From Prunella strophiata (Eukaryota > Chordata > Aves > Passeriformes > Prunellidae): a stretch of DNA of 64,000 nt. Where the stretch lies: positions 27,872,385 through 27,936,384 of the forward strand of contig JAZBQD010000017.1 in assembly GCA_036583965.1 (NCBI GenBank), in the 5' to 3' direction. Under the pieces are notes generated by a model, which had not been told where the DNA came from, made no database searches, and worked only from the letters and a program-made list of their open reading frames with translations. The first letter of the stretch is position 1. Every line of letters starts with the position of its first letter. The translations under genes and the position numbers were made by a program. Shown one piece after another: positions 1 to 57,606 of this stretch.

Positions 1-1019
1 AGGAGTCCTTCCTGTGAGGAGGAAGAAGAAAGGTAAGAAATGTGTGAAGAACTGACCTCAGCCCACATTCCTCATCCTTTTGTGCTTCTAGGAAATGGAG
101 GAGGGGAAAAAAATAGGAAGTGAAATTAAACTCAGGAAGGAAGGAAGGAAGGGGGAAGGTGTTTTAAAATTTGAGTATATTTGTATTTATCTTACTCTGA
201 TTGGAAATCAATTAAACAAATTTCCCCAATTCAATTCTGTTTTATTTCTAGTGGTAATTAGTAAGTGATCTCTCCCTGTCCTTATCTTGACACACGAGCC
301 TTTGGTTTGGTTTACTCTCCTCTTTTCAGCTGAGAAGTTAGGAAGTCATAGAGTGGCTTTGATGGGCACCCTGCATCAAGCCAGGGCCAACCCACCACAC
401 TGGCTACTGAGAAGTGAGGAAGCATCTATATGCATTTGAGGTCCCCTCTTCCAGACACCTGCATTTTTACCACAGTTGTGACATTGTCTCCTCTAGGCAA
501 CAAATGGCACATTTCTCATCTCTGTTCATGTGGGAATAGTAGCAAAGTCTATTCTTTAATTCTTTTTGCCAGCAGATGCCAAATAATGTCAGAACCAGAG
601 TCACAGATAAGGCTCTATGAGATTCACAGCCTGCAGAGAAAGTTTCTCTGCCAGCTCACTTCAAAAGCTTCTGTTGCACCTACTCTCCACTTCAAGAAGG
701 TGAATGATTGATTGTTTGAGAAGCTAAGAATGAGGAAAATATTTGCTGCTTTAGAGCAATGCAGAGTGCATGTACACTTTTACCTCATTGTTTCTCTCCA
801 CAGAGCATTATGTCTCATGGCTAGCAACAGGCAGATAGAACTCCAGTTTTGGTAGGTCTGTTCCTTCAAAGTGGGTGACTGTTGGCACTGACAAGATGGA
901 ATTTTGCCAAGTTATAATAGCTGACACAATACTTCTTGCTTACTGTTCTACACATAATATTTTATAGGGGATTGAGGTAGTTAAAGAGACGCAGTCCTCA
1001 GGAAAATTTTTTGCAAATA

Positions 1020-1020
<1 letters not shown>
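1..1020. other. intergenic DNA, left edge
   Basis: AT-rich sequence upstream of SHB. Only short reading frames are present (the longest, 93 codons at 430-711, has no recognisable motif). A short (AAGG)n purine run sits near 133-152. I see no exon, RNA gene or clear transposon in this stretch. Confidence 0.6.
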
Positions 1021-1022
<2 letters not shown>

Positions 1023-1061
<39 letters not shown>

Positions 1062-1072
1062 TTGTTGTTGTT
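1023..1072. repeat. poly-T tract followed by (GTT)4
   Basis: A run of 38 T residues (1023-1060) is followed by four GTT units (1061-1072). It is a simple-sequence tract of the kind that varies in length and is error-prone in assembly. It lies about 20 bp upstream of a CR1 3' fragment in the + orientation, but a CR1 does not normally begin with poly-T, so the adjacency is probably incidental. Confidence 0.9.
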
Positions 1073-1092
1073 CTGGTCCATTCCAGAAGTCA

Positions 1093-1222
1093 TCAGTTTG
1101 GACATAGCTCTGAGCAGCTTGATCTAGTTGAAGAATGTCCCTCCTCAGGTGTGCTGCAGGGCTGAGTTGGACTAGATAACCTTTAAATGTTCCTTCAAAC
1201 CTTAACTGTTCAAATGATTCAA
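1093..1222 (+). mobile_element. CR1 LINE 3'-end fragment
   Basis: The segment shows the diagnostic avian CR1 3' layout: 'gagcagcttgatctagtt', then 'gttggactagataac', then a degraded 'ttccttcaaaccttaac' and a terminal 'tgattc'. These correspond to the CR1 tail consensus in the same order. It is a short, strongly 5'-truncated and diverged copy, as is usual for old CR1 insertions, and has no coding capacity. Confidence 0.75.
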
Positions 1223-1694
1223 TGCCTCATGTTGTGTGGTAGAAGAACATCTAATCTGAATTCTTTCAAGGTATCATTTATGTTTCAAGGCGAAAGTATA
1301 CAACACGCTAAAACTATTTTTTATATTTAGAAGGCCATTTCATCTCACCATTCTTTATTAAAAGTGATCACAGATATAGCTGACAGACATTCTCCACTTG
1401 ATTTGCAATGAATGTTTTAAAGGGAGATAGCAAGGGTCACCAACACTTTTTCTTAAAAAAAAAAAAGTTCTTTGCCAAATATGGACTGTTAAGAAGTCTT
1501 CTGTGGATAATCAGCAGCCTCTTGTCTCTTTGTGGTTCAAACTATGAATATTCAAAAACCTGGTGAACTCTGGGGGCTTCAAGGTGACAGTGATATGGTA
1601 GATCAACCTCGTCTGGGACCCAGGAGCCCATCAAGCTTCTCCATGATTATCCTCAGCACAGTGGGAGCAGAAAGAAAATAAGATGGGAAACAAA

Positions 1695-2225
1695 CTTGCA
1701 TGGGTTGAGATAAAGTCAGTTTAATAAAACAAAAGAGAATATTGCATGTGTGCGAGCAAAGGGGGGAAAAAAAAACCTGAAAGATTTTATTCTTTATTTC
1801 CCACCAGTGAATGATATCCAACCACTTCCCGGGAAGCAAGGCTTCAGCACACACAGCAGATGGTCCAGAAGGCAAACACCATAAGCAATCAAGGCCACAC
1901 CTTCCTCCTCCTTTCCCTTAGGTTTTGCACCTGCACAGGCATCCTGTGAGGTGGAATACCCCTTTGGTCAGTTTGGGCTGGCTGTCCCAGCTACGTGCCC
2001 TCCCAGGATCCTGCCCTGCCCCAGCCTCCTGGCCTGTGTGGGGTGGGATGGTGGAGAGAGGGGCTGGTGCTGTGCCAGCACTGCTCAGCAGCAGCCAAGG
2101 CTCTGCTGTGTTACCAACACCTTTCCAGCTACTAATGCAAAGCACAGCACTGGGGGGGCTGCTGTGGGAAAATGAACTCCACCTCAGCCAGACCAAATAC
2201 AAGTGTAAGGCTGTAATAGGCGTGT
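1695..2225 (+). mobile_element. dispersed LTR-like repeat, copy A
   Basis: About 530 bp resembling a widespread avian interspersed repeat that I recognise by pattern but cannot name. Landmarks in order are 'catgggttgagataaagtcag', 'cccaccagtgaatgatatcc', 'cttcccgggaagca', 'tggaatacccctttggtcag', 'gctgtccca' and a GC-richer block ending 'ctcagccagaccaaa'. A second, more truncated copy in the same orientation lies at about 8850-9196 and aligns over the right half. The size and lack of coding sequence fit a solo LTR of an old endogenous retrovirus, but target-site duplications were not identified. The short frames inside it are not genes. Confidence 0.55.
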
Positions 2226-5200
2226 GCAGAAAAATCCCTGGCATTTGGGTGAGTTATGTTATTTGTGTGAGTTACATTATCCTAATTGAGAAGGCATTTG
2301 ACTCCATTTGAACAATCTGATTCTGTTTAAAACTCCTTTTATGGTTTCCAAGCATGCTAAAATGCAAATCTGCATCTGGATTACTCGCAATGTTTAGACA
2401 TCCATAAGCCAGCAGACACTAAATGGGAGCAATTAACCTTATATTGAGTCCAATGGAAGGAAATGTCAGAGAGGAGGACAGTGACTCAAGGCACAGGAGT
2501 AATTTATTAAAGAATCAGAGATGTCTTGATTGCCTTGCAGCATGTGCCAGTATACAAGTCGCCAAACTATTTCCCTCTATAGAATCAGAATTTCAGGCTT
2601 CAGCAACTACTGGGTGTATGCTTCCACTGTAGGAGCTTGATTATTATGAAACTCCTCAGTATTTGATTTGGTTACAGATCATTTTTTTCTTTTGTACAAG
2701 GTACAGAAGAAAAATTACCTCCAAAATGTACTAGTAGGAAAGTGCAGGTGTTGAGGGGCAAAGTCCTTTTTGTCAACTCAGTGCAATCAGGAGCTACAAA
2801 CACAGTTTGTGTTCCTGATGGATATCCAGAACCTTACAAGAAAATTGCAAATCAGGGAACTTGTGAACCAGAGAAGGACCATAGGAACTTTTTACTGCAC
2901 AGAAGAGCACCAAGACAGAGAAACACATTGTAAATTACTGTTGCTGGCTCTCAGCGGCTGAAGCAACACTTGACACAGATTATCCAGCATAGAAATCTTC
3001 TTCATTAGATCCACAAAGAGCAAGAAATCAACAGCAAACTCTGCAGGCCCATCTTCAGTAGCAGTATGAGGACACATGTAAGGCCAATCTGAAAAACTGA
3101 AGTGTAGAACTGTTCCTCTTTCTATAATGACTAAAACCTCATGAAAATTAGGTAGGACAAGACTTCTGAGAGTCATTAATTCATTTTTCTGCTTGAACTA
3201 GTCAAATGTTAAAACATAACCAATAACATAATAGATTCTCTGTCTGCACTGTAGATTTGGAAATGTTGGAAACTTAATTCAATATCTTACTTGCAGTTGC
3301 CATGATTTAGCCTTTAATTATAGAATTATGCTTTGTGTTTTCATAGAATCCAGACTCAATTACAGCACCAGCTGTTTGGATTGCTTGTTGGAAGCCTGTG
3401 TTCAATATTACTTTCCTTTCCTGCTTCATACAGACCAATTTGAAAAGAAGATTATGAAATTTCTCACATCTCTTGTGCCAGTAGTTGCCACTAATGTATT
3501 TCAGAGGTATGATTACTTGCCCAGTTGCTGAGGCTGTACTCACTGTGCTGCAGTGTCTGCTTCAGCCTTTCAGATGAATGTTTATGGGTGCATGTGTTAA
3601 TTTCCTGGAGTCTCTGTACTTGAGCTATAGCTCTATTCCCTGCAATTGATCAAGGCAATTAAATATTTTTTAGCATGCAGAACTGTCTGTGCTTCTGTTC
3701 TAATCTCTGCTGAGAAGCTCATTATAAAGAAATCTTCCCAATCTTTGACCAGTGAAAGTTGGTCATTAATAAATGATGAGGACTATCCTGATGAGGAATT
3801 ATCCTGATACTCTGATATTACTCTGATAATTTTCTTGAGAAGTACACAGGTTGATGCCTGTAAAGTACCATTTCTTCTTCATTATCATATTGAATAAGTA
3901 ATTAGGTATTCCAAGCCTGATGTGAATAAGAGTTAAAAGGAATGGAGATTTTTTTAATAATTTTTCAGCAAAATCTGGGAGCTCTTTGTGAGTCTCCAAA
4001 TTGCTGCTTCCACGCATTCCGACAATATGATGTAAAACCCTTTAAACTAGATGTGTTTCCTAATTAGAAAACCTATTTAGTCCTCAGAAACTAGAAATAA
4101 GTTCAGACCAAAGGGGAAATTTTTTTATAAATTTATTTAATTTTTTGTTACCAGAAGGCTCTGGAATTTAACCGTAATGATTTTAAAATTATGGTTCCTG
4201 AGCAATGTACCTAAAGCAATGCAACAGTACCACTGCAGGCAGGATCTTGCATCTCTTCCTGTGTTGTATCAAAAATTTCCCTCATTATTGTATCTAGGGG
4301 TCTGTTCTTTCCCTGCACAGTTTCTGGTGCCCCACTCCTGTGCTCTTGACACATGGCAATATGGCTAGCATGACTAATACCATTTAACATGGCAAAGAGC
4401 TGTTCCTGTGACTGAGCGGTCAGGTGTCAGCTCCCTTCCTCCCCTTTATCAGCTCTTGAAGATACCATACACCAGGCAGACTTACACACTTCCATATCAT
4501 CCTCAGTGCTCTGGGCACCAGCTCACCTTCTCACCTCCTTACAGCCTTGAAGGTCTCAGGCACCTGGACAAACAAGTTGTGATGACTCAGTCACAGAAAA
4601 ATGAAACATAACATCACATCTATAAAAATGGAGAAGTTACAAGCCCTAAGCGGGACTTGGCCCACAGCTGCTTCTGGACAGCAAAATCCATGATCCCCCA
4701 GTGGCCAGGGATTCCTCCACTGTTGTCTGCTTCCTCTGAAGATTTATTACAGATTATGATTGTTTTATTTATGCTGCAAGCCAACCACCCCATCTGCAGA
4801 GAGTCCAGGTGGTTAAGAAACATCAGTTAAGATGTGATTTTAAATTTGGTGCTATGATAAAATCGTGCTACACTGATACCAGTTACAAAAAAATTCTGTG
4901 CTACTGTGATCATAAAATACTATGATGATCATAAAATGATGTTTTTAAAAAATAGATATTTAATTGTAACTACAATCTAGTGCCATCATTCTGCTGAGGT
5001 TCTCCAAAGGAATCAGTTTGTCCTTACAGTTGCAGTTGGTAAGTAGAATTAATAGTACAACCACTACAATTTAAGGTTGAATAGTGGCATCTCAGTGGGG
5101 TAGCAATCAGTCATATTCATATGGAAAATTGTCCTGTTGTGCCAGTGAGGGCTTTTGGTCTGTGTCCTGCCTTTTGCAACACAGGAACACAAGGACTGCA

Positions 5201-5502
5201 AAGAATAAGGATAGTGGAACAGCTTCATTTTAGGTTGAACAGAACCTCCAGATATTTCTGGGCCACTGTCTTGCTGAAAGCTGGGCCTGTCTAAATCTGG
5301 GTATTCAGGGCCCTCTCTATTTGAGGTCTCAATTTCCAACAATGGAGATCTCATTACCACTCATTACCACGAGTGCTCAGTTTCTCCTCACTGGGCAGGA
5401 GGCCCCGTTACTACCCAAAGTTTCAGTGTTGCACTGGAACTCAGAGCAGGAAGGTCAGAATCCTGAGATAATTGCACATTGCAATGTATAATTGCAGAAC
5501 AT
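2226..5502. other. intergenic DNA without recognised genes
   Basis: AT-rich, with only scattered short frames (maximum about 98 codons) lacking domain-like motifs, so no coding call is made. Around 3770-3830 there is a loose tandem of 'atcctgat/ctctgat' words, probably decayed simple sequence. No CR1 tail signature, RNA gene or CpG cluster was seen. Confidence 0.55.
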
Positions 5503-5750
5503 CCCCACCCCCACCCCCCCAAAAAAACCCCAAACAACCCCCCCCCCCCAAAAAAAAAACAAAAACAAAAAAAAAACCCCACAAAAACCCCAAAACCAAA
5601 AAACAACAGCAACAACAACAACAACAAAAAAAACCAACCAAAAAACCAAAAAACCAACCAACCAAACACAAACAAACAAACAAACCAAAAAAAAAAAAAA
5701 AAAACCAAAAAAAACAAAAAAAAACCCAACCAAACCCAAAAAAAAAACCA
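5503..5750. repeat. 248-bp A/C-only low-complexity tract
   Basis: For 248 consecutive bases the + strand contains only A and C, apart from a single G at 5609. It includes a C13 run, (AAC)n and (CAAA)n/(CCAA)n words and several poly-A runs up to about 18. Long apparent reading frames across it (lysine/asparagine/proline-rich on +, phenylalanine/glycine-rich on -) follow from the lack of stop codons in A/C-only DNA and are not genes. Confidence 0.95.
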
Positions 5751-8700
5751 GCAAGGAAAAGTGCTTGCACCAAAATGACTCCTTGCACCAAAGAAGTCCC
5801 ATTTCTCCAGTTGAGTTCAGGCTAATTCAATGTCCTAGACAAAATTTGCAACCAGTAGAGAACCCTGTGCTGCATCTTTGTCAGAATTTGCCATTGTCAT
5901 TTGCTGCTCTTCAGTAGCTGGGATTGAAGTACATAATTCCAATGGCTACACACTACCTGTGCTCAAAGCAGATCTATAATGCAGATCATAGTGGTCACTT
6001 GAGCCAGAGCTTTCCAGAGAGGCACTGAAAAATGCAAGAAATGTCTGTACTCTAAATACAGCTGCTCTTTATGAAGCTGCTTCTGCAAATTCTGCAGGAT
6101 ATCTGTAGGTGACAAAACCCTTCAAAATCTGATTTTGAACAGCCCATGTGATTTAAGAAAACTAAAGGTGATTGATGTGAATTTGTTCTTGGAGGCAAAG
6201 CGATCATCACAAAAGTAGAATTCAAGAGGAGTGTCTGGTTAGATTTCTTCCCTGCAGCATGAGAATATGGGACAAATTGGTTGGACTTAAATAACTAGCA
6301 CATGCTCACAGTATAAGAATTTCTCCTTACTTGGGAATAAATTAATTGCAGGAAGATGTCACCCTGGAAAGTAGAAAAATCAGAACTTCCTAATAATCCT
6401 ATATTCAGTCATACATATGCACAAGAAGGAAAACATTCAGCATTTTCACAGCCTGTGGACAACAGATTGATCTCTAATCATTACCTGGGTATGATTTGTG
6501 TGATGCAACATACACAAATAGGAGAAATCTAAATGTGTTATGGATACTACAAACCCTTTCTAAAATATCTGACACTAGTTACCAGGAAAGTGCCTCAAGA
6601 AAGATCAAGAAAGAGAACATTTCTCTGTTTTGTCATGGCTGTTCTTAACATGGTGAATGCATTTGACTTTTTTTTCTTTTTTAATTTTTTTGGCACAGCC
6701 TAAAGCTATATTAACCAGAGGGGTTATCCACTTTCTATCCTTCTTGTGGATATCTCAGTGTGAAGGATTGATCAATACTAAAAATGTTGGACTTATTTTA
6801 CTGGAAGATAACTGTAAAGTTAAACTTTGCAGCACTGCTTGAGTGTTTATTAATAAGAAAGAAATTTGCTCTGCATGTTATTTGCTACTTTTTCTTCTTT
6901 ATCCTAATTTGAAATGCACTGCATGTACTGCAACTCTTATTACACATGGAAATCAGGAGTATGAGAGGAAACAAGACCTTATAAATCCCAGAGTAGATGC
7001 TACTTAACTTCATCATTTAATTAAATTAATATGATTAGGAGTGTGAACACTTAGCACAAATTAGTGACTTGTGTGCAAGGATATGCCTGTATCAAAAGGT
7101 AAGAGTCTCTTTTTTACTAATTCCCTAAGTTGAAACAAACTGTGAATTATTTCTGCTTCAAGAGATGCAGATCTGAGAAGAAGTAGATATTCTATTCAGA
7201 CCATAACATTTTAGGATTTGTTATTTCACAGAAAAAGTTCACTTTCATCATCACCCCTTCACCCTTATGTTTGGCAAAAAAATATGCTGGAAACCTGCCA
7301 AGCAGAACTTAAAAATGTGGTCAAAGTTCTGAAAAAGACTAAGCCTGTTCCCTTCAAAAATCTGTGTGAAAATTACTCAAAGCAGGGACTAGGAGTCCTG
7401 CAGGTATAGGTGTACCCTGCATGAGCAGACTGAGATTGGAAAGCATCTTGTGCACATGAAAAAATGTTGTGGGCCTTGCAGATTTATAATGGAACAATCT
7501 CTGAGATCAGAGAGACAATGGAATTCTTGATTTTACTTCTCTGCTATGCCAGTTTTAATTGCCAGATTATTCTGTAGGTATTCAGATTATTCATTTGTAG
7601 GTATTTATCCAGGTTTGGGTTTTCCTAGGGTTATCCTGTACACCCATAGTTCCTATCCTCTCACACTGCTGGGTGGCAACTTCAGAGAAATTCTGAAGTA
7701 TTAGAGAAGTTTCCCTGGACCGATGTGCTATTGCTCACTTGTCACCTCACAAGGTGCCTGTAAATGCAGGGAAGAGGATGTGGTTCTTCACTGAGCCACA
7801 AGGGACACTATCAGGCTGAGTTTGGAGCACTGCTGGAGCTTCCTTGCCATGACTGGCAGAACAGGAATTAGGGAGCTGCTAGACTTCTGGGTAATGAGAT
7901 CCTTTGAGTTTTAAAGAAATTGAGACTCATCTTGCTTCAGGGAAAAAAATCGCTCTCAAACAAAGGGCCTAGAATATACCATTCCTGAATCAGCAGCTAC
8001 TGGGAGTCTTGCAATCCCCGGAGAGACCCAGGTACTAGCCAGTCAAGAAACCTGCTCAGGCTCAGGCTGAGAAGCTGCTCTGGGAAAAAAAAACTGTAAA
8101 GTCACATAGGATGAATATGCTGAGCAGAGACAGGAGGCCAACACTAAAGGCGTAAAAAGAAAAATTTGCTGATGACAGTAAAGAGAGCATGCAACCCTCC
8201 TTTCCACACAAGCTGGTGAAAATACTGCAGGAAGGAATTACGACTGAAGCCTGTGCTCACAGGGGAGGAGGTTTGTTCTCAGGCACTCACTAAAACATAA
8301 AGACATACCTATGTTGAGCAAACTGCAAGAGAGTTGCCCAAACTAAGATAGAACGAGGCTTCTTATAGAGAATGTGCAGCCAAGAGCAATGTTTAAAGGG
8401 TACATAAAACCAGATAAAAACTTAATATATAAATCTAGTCCATCTTTTTTTCATAAAGAGAATTAACTCATGAATATAGCTGAGTCCATTTTGCCCTCAT
8501 AATTCATGACTGGCTGTGGGTGTGTAAATACACTGCAGGTATGTGTCTGACATTGGGCTTCAGCAATGCCAACAGGGAGCTAGACAGGTGTTTGCCAAAA
8601 TGCAGCACGGCAATACACAGATGACTTGTAGTAATAAGTAGATAAAGATTTCCTCTTCTCTTCCCTCCACTACTCTGATTATAAAAAGGTTAAAAGAGCT

Positions 8701-8849
8701 GCAACTCCCAAATGATTAAAAACAACAGTGCAAAACATGACTGTGCCTGACAGCTTCACACCCCTCTCCAAACTGTGCATGACATTGCCTTCCTTATCTT
8801 CAAAACAAGGTTGCATCTCAAGTCTGATTTTCGGCCACCCTTCTGTGCA
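5751..8849. other. intergenic DNA without recognised genes
   Basis: AT-rich single-copy-looking sequence between the A/C tract and LTR-like copy B. Reading frames are at most 63 codons if the tail of the A/C tract is excluded. No splice-bounded coding block, RNA gene or CR1 signature was recognised. I also looked for retroviral gag/pol-type sequence, because LTR-like repeats lie on both sides, and saw none. Confidence 0.5.
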
Positions 8850-9196
8850 GAGAGCATGTTAGGGAAGACAGATGTTAACACTCTGAACAGCCCCCCCTTC
8901 CTTCCTCTCCCCCGGGTTTTATATGTTGAGCATGACACCACATGATATGGAATATCCATCTGGTTGGTTGAGGTCAGCTGTCCTGGTCAGCTTCTGCCTT
9001 CCCAAGCTTTTGTGCATCCCCAGTCTGCCCGCTGCTGGGGTGGTGTGAGAAGACAAGGCAAGGCCTTGGCTCTGTGTAAGCATTGCTCATCAGTAACAAA
9101 AAAGCCCCTTGTATTAATAATGCTGTTTTCAGCACAAATAGCCCTGTAATATCTATTGTGAAAAAAATTAACTGTACCTGAGCCAAAACCAGCACA
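8850..9196 (+). mobile_element. dispersed LTR-like repeat, copy B
   Basis: Right-hand part of the same repeat family as 1695-2225, same orientation. Shared landmarks are 'atatggaatatcc', 'ggttggttgaggtcagctgtcctgg', 'ccccagtctgccc', 'ggccttggctctgtgtaagcattgctca', 'gctgttttcagcacaaat' and the end 'gagccaaaaccagcac'. The left end is eroded or truncated. An old ERV-type solo LTR is the best guess; no viral genes are present beside it. Confidence 0.6.
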
Positions 9197-10145
9197 TCAT
9201 ATTGGGAACATGTCCTCAGCTCCTAGTGAAACTGCAATGTTCTTGTGCAGATTTTTGAACTATATGAAAAGGGTTCCCCTTCTTGCTGATCTCTCTGCAT
9301 TGATGGACTTGATAAAGCAACGGGGAAATGATGCTTCACATGAAGGTATAGCTCTGGAAAACTGTCACGGATTTGCACTGGGGGAATGAAAAACTTTTTT
9401 TTATTTCTCTTATTGATAGGTCTGAATTCTGATTAGTGGAAGATTTTTTAAAATGCAATTGTGAGGTGTTCTCTAACTCTTCATTTGAAATTGCATTCCA
9501 CTATGCAGTGTAGACAGAACAAAACTGCAACAAATCTCTCCTGTCATTGATCATAATTCACAATTGAAGTACCACAGGTGAAACTATCATCTGAGTAGTT
9601 CTTCTGTTTGCTTAACTTTTTTATTGTGGCAAAGGCCAGAGATAGGCCTGGAGAGATCAGCCTGCAGGTATTCCTATCCCCACTTGAACATCCATTCAAT
9701 GCCTCCAGCATTCCCTAAAACCAGACCAAATCAGCACCAGGATGAGGATTAAAGACAGAGGTGAGACTATCACAGCTGGGCAGACAGAACTTGGGAAAAC
9801 TTGCTGTAGTATATGTTTACCTTTGGGCAGATGGAGAAAGATTAAAAGAGCAATACTAAGTGGCTGTGACTGTGGTGGCCCAGATGACAAATCCTTCTGG
9901 CAACACACAAGCTGAGCAGCATGATTCACACGAGAATCATCTCTGCATTTGACTTACTGTAGCCCTTACCTAGGAACACACATGGGAAAAGTACCTACCA
10001 AAAAATATGCAACATCCTGTTTGTTTAGCATCAGCCATAGCCAAAACCAGAGCTTGGTTCCTTTTTTAGGCGCCAGCAGGAACCCTCCTACCCCACCAAG
10101 GATGGGAAAGGGGACACACAGGTAGCGGTAGGGGAGAATTAGAGT
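9197..10145. other. intergenic DNA upstream of the CpG island
   Basis: AT-rich flank leading into the SHB promoter. Base composition changes sharply to GC-rich after about 10050-10150. No genes or recognised repeats are visible. Distal regulatory elements could lie here but nothing diagnostic can be read. Confidence 0.5.
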
Positions 10146-10328
10146 TCAAACTGTGCAGGTGCTGGCTGCAGGTCCCACGGCCACTCCAGACGACAGGCGG
10201 AGGCACCTACGAAAGGAACGGAAAGGCACCTCCGTCCTCCCCACGACGGCAGCTCCCCTACCCGCCCGTTCGAGGGCGCAGCGGGAAAGCCCCGGCGGAT
10301 CCCGTCGCGACAGAAAGCGAAGCGAGGC

Positions 10329-10342
10329 GGCACCGACACCGG

Positions 10343-10383
<41 letters not shown>

Positions 10384-10424
10384 GTACCGACACCGACACC
10401 GGCACCGGTACCGACACCGGCACC
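10329..10424 (+). repeat. (GRCACC)n hexanucleotide minisatellite, 16 units
   Basis: Sixteen uninterrupted 6-bp units: ten GACACC, four GGCACC and two GGTACC (10383-10388 and 10407-10412). Each unit junction creates a CpG, so the array has one CpG every 6 bp. The minus strand is a regular GG-containing repeat. It lies about 445 bp upstream of the SHB start codon inside the CpG island, in the promoter or far 5' leader. Confidence 0.95.
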
Positions 10425-10520
10425 AGCACGGGCCCGGCCCCGAGCAGGGCCGGCCCGTCCGCCCCGCCCCGCCGGCACCTGGCGCGGCCCCGCCCGGCCG
10501 CGGCGGTGGGCGGGCCCCGC

Positions 10521-10847
10521 ATGCAGATGCGTCCCCCGCCTCTCCGGTGCGTGCTGAGGTCAGGCTGGGCTGCGCTGCCAGCGCGGAGCAGCGGGGCTGA
10601 GGTCGCGGCAGACCCGGAGCCGCGGGGGCGGGCGCGGAGCTACGGCGAGCGCCTGGCTCGGGCCGGGAGCGGCTCCCTCCCGCCGGGAAGCCGGGGGGCT
10701 CGGCCGGGCCCTTCCAGCCGCTGGCAGCGGGAGAGCGGGGAGTGCGCGGAGCGGGGCTCCCGGCCCGCCCCGCCGACCCGCTCCTCCATGCGGGCGGCGA
10801 GCGGGGCTGGGGCGCGGGGCGCCGGGGGCAGCGCGCAGCGGTGCTGA
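10521..10847 (+). other. upstream ORF in the SHB 5' leader region
   Basis: ATGs at 10521, 10527 and 10789 share one frame that stays open to a TGA at 10845-10847, 20 bp before the SHB ATG. If transcription starts upstream of 10789, ribosomes could translate a short uORF (19 codons from 10789) and reinitiate at SHB. The peptide is arginine/alanine/glycine-rich, as any frame in GC-rich DNA would be, so a functional peptide is not claimed. Relevance depends on the unknown transcription start. Confidence 0.4.
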
Positions 10848-10867
10848 GGCCGCGACCGGGAGAGACG

Positions 10868-57002
<46,135 letters not shown>

Positions 57003-57535
57003 TAAGTACTTGCTAGTAAAACATAGTAAATGTATTTATAAGCCCCAACTTCTCTGGTGCCATATGAGAAAATGATCCAGTTTGTTGCTGTACTGTTTTA
57101 GGTCCGAAGGACTCCAGAATCCATGTTTGGGACAGCATGATGTATAGTTACAGTCACTGAATTAGTATCTTCCTGTCTGGGGATGTTAATAGATTTTTAG
57201 TCTTCATTTGGTGTCCACTTAACTAAATAAACTTTGATTTTTTTTTTTTTTCTGGTTCTAATTTGAAATTAGAAGAAGCAGCTCCTGCTTTAGGCTGAAT
57301 AAGGAACTGTGTTGTTGGGGGATTCTATTCCTTTTGTTTTGTGTGCTTTACTGGAGTAAAGCTGTACAGCTTTGTTACAGTTTGTTGAAGTAAAAAGCCC
57401 AGGACTGAGGATGAAAGATCTACAGAATTAGGAAATTAGCAGTATTCTAATCTTAGCACTGCTCTGAATCTGCCTTACCTAGCTTAGGCTGAGCAGGGTA
57501 CATTACAGATGTCTTCAACATACCATAATACAAAT

Positions 57536-57606
57536 TCATAAACAGTTGGGGATGGAAGGGAGGATCAAAGATCATCTAGCCCAACTCTCCCACCCATGAC
57601 AGGATA
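57536..57606 (-). mobile_element. CR1 LINE 3'-tail fragment (antisense)
   Basis: 'ataaacagttggggatggaagggaggatcaaagatcatctagcccaactctcccacccatgacagg' follows the reverse complement of the CR1 tail (ttggaagggacc..aaagatcatctagtccaac). Very short and diverged. Confidence 0.7.

Noticed and set aside
5388..5917. Several long overlapping frames on both strands (Lys/Asn/Pro-rich or Phe/Gly-rich)
   Set aside because: They run through the A/C-only tract, where stop codons are nearly impossible. The peptides are pure composition effects.
1695..9196. An intact endogenous retrovirus between the two LTR-like repeats
   Set aside because: No gag, pol or env-type sequence was seen between them, and the two copies are considerably diverged and differ in extent.
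10742..10867. N-terminal extension of SHB upstream of 10868
   Set aside because: The frame is open but has no ATG. The ATG at 10868 has a strong Kozak context and begins the conserved SHB N-terminus.
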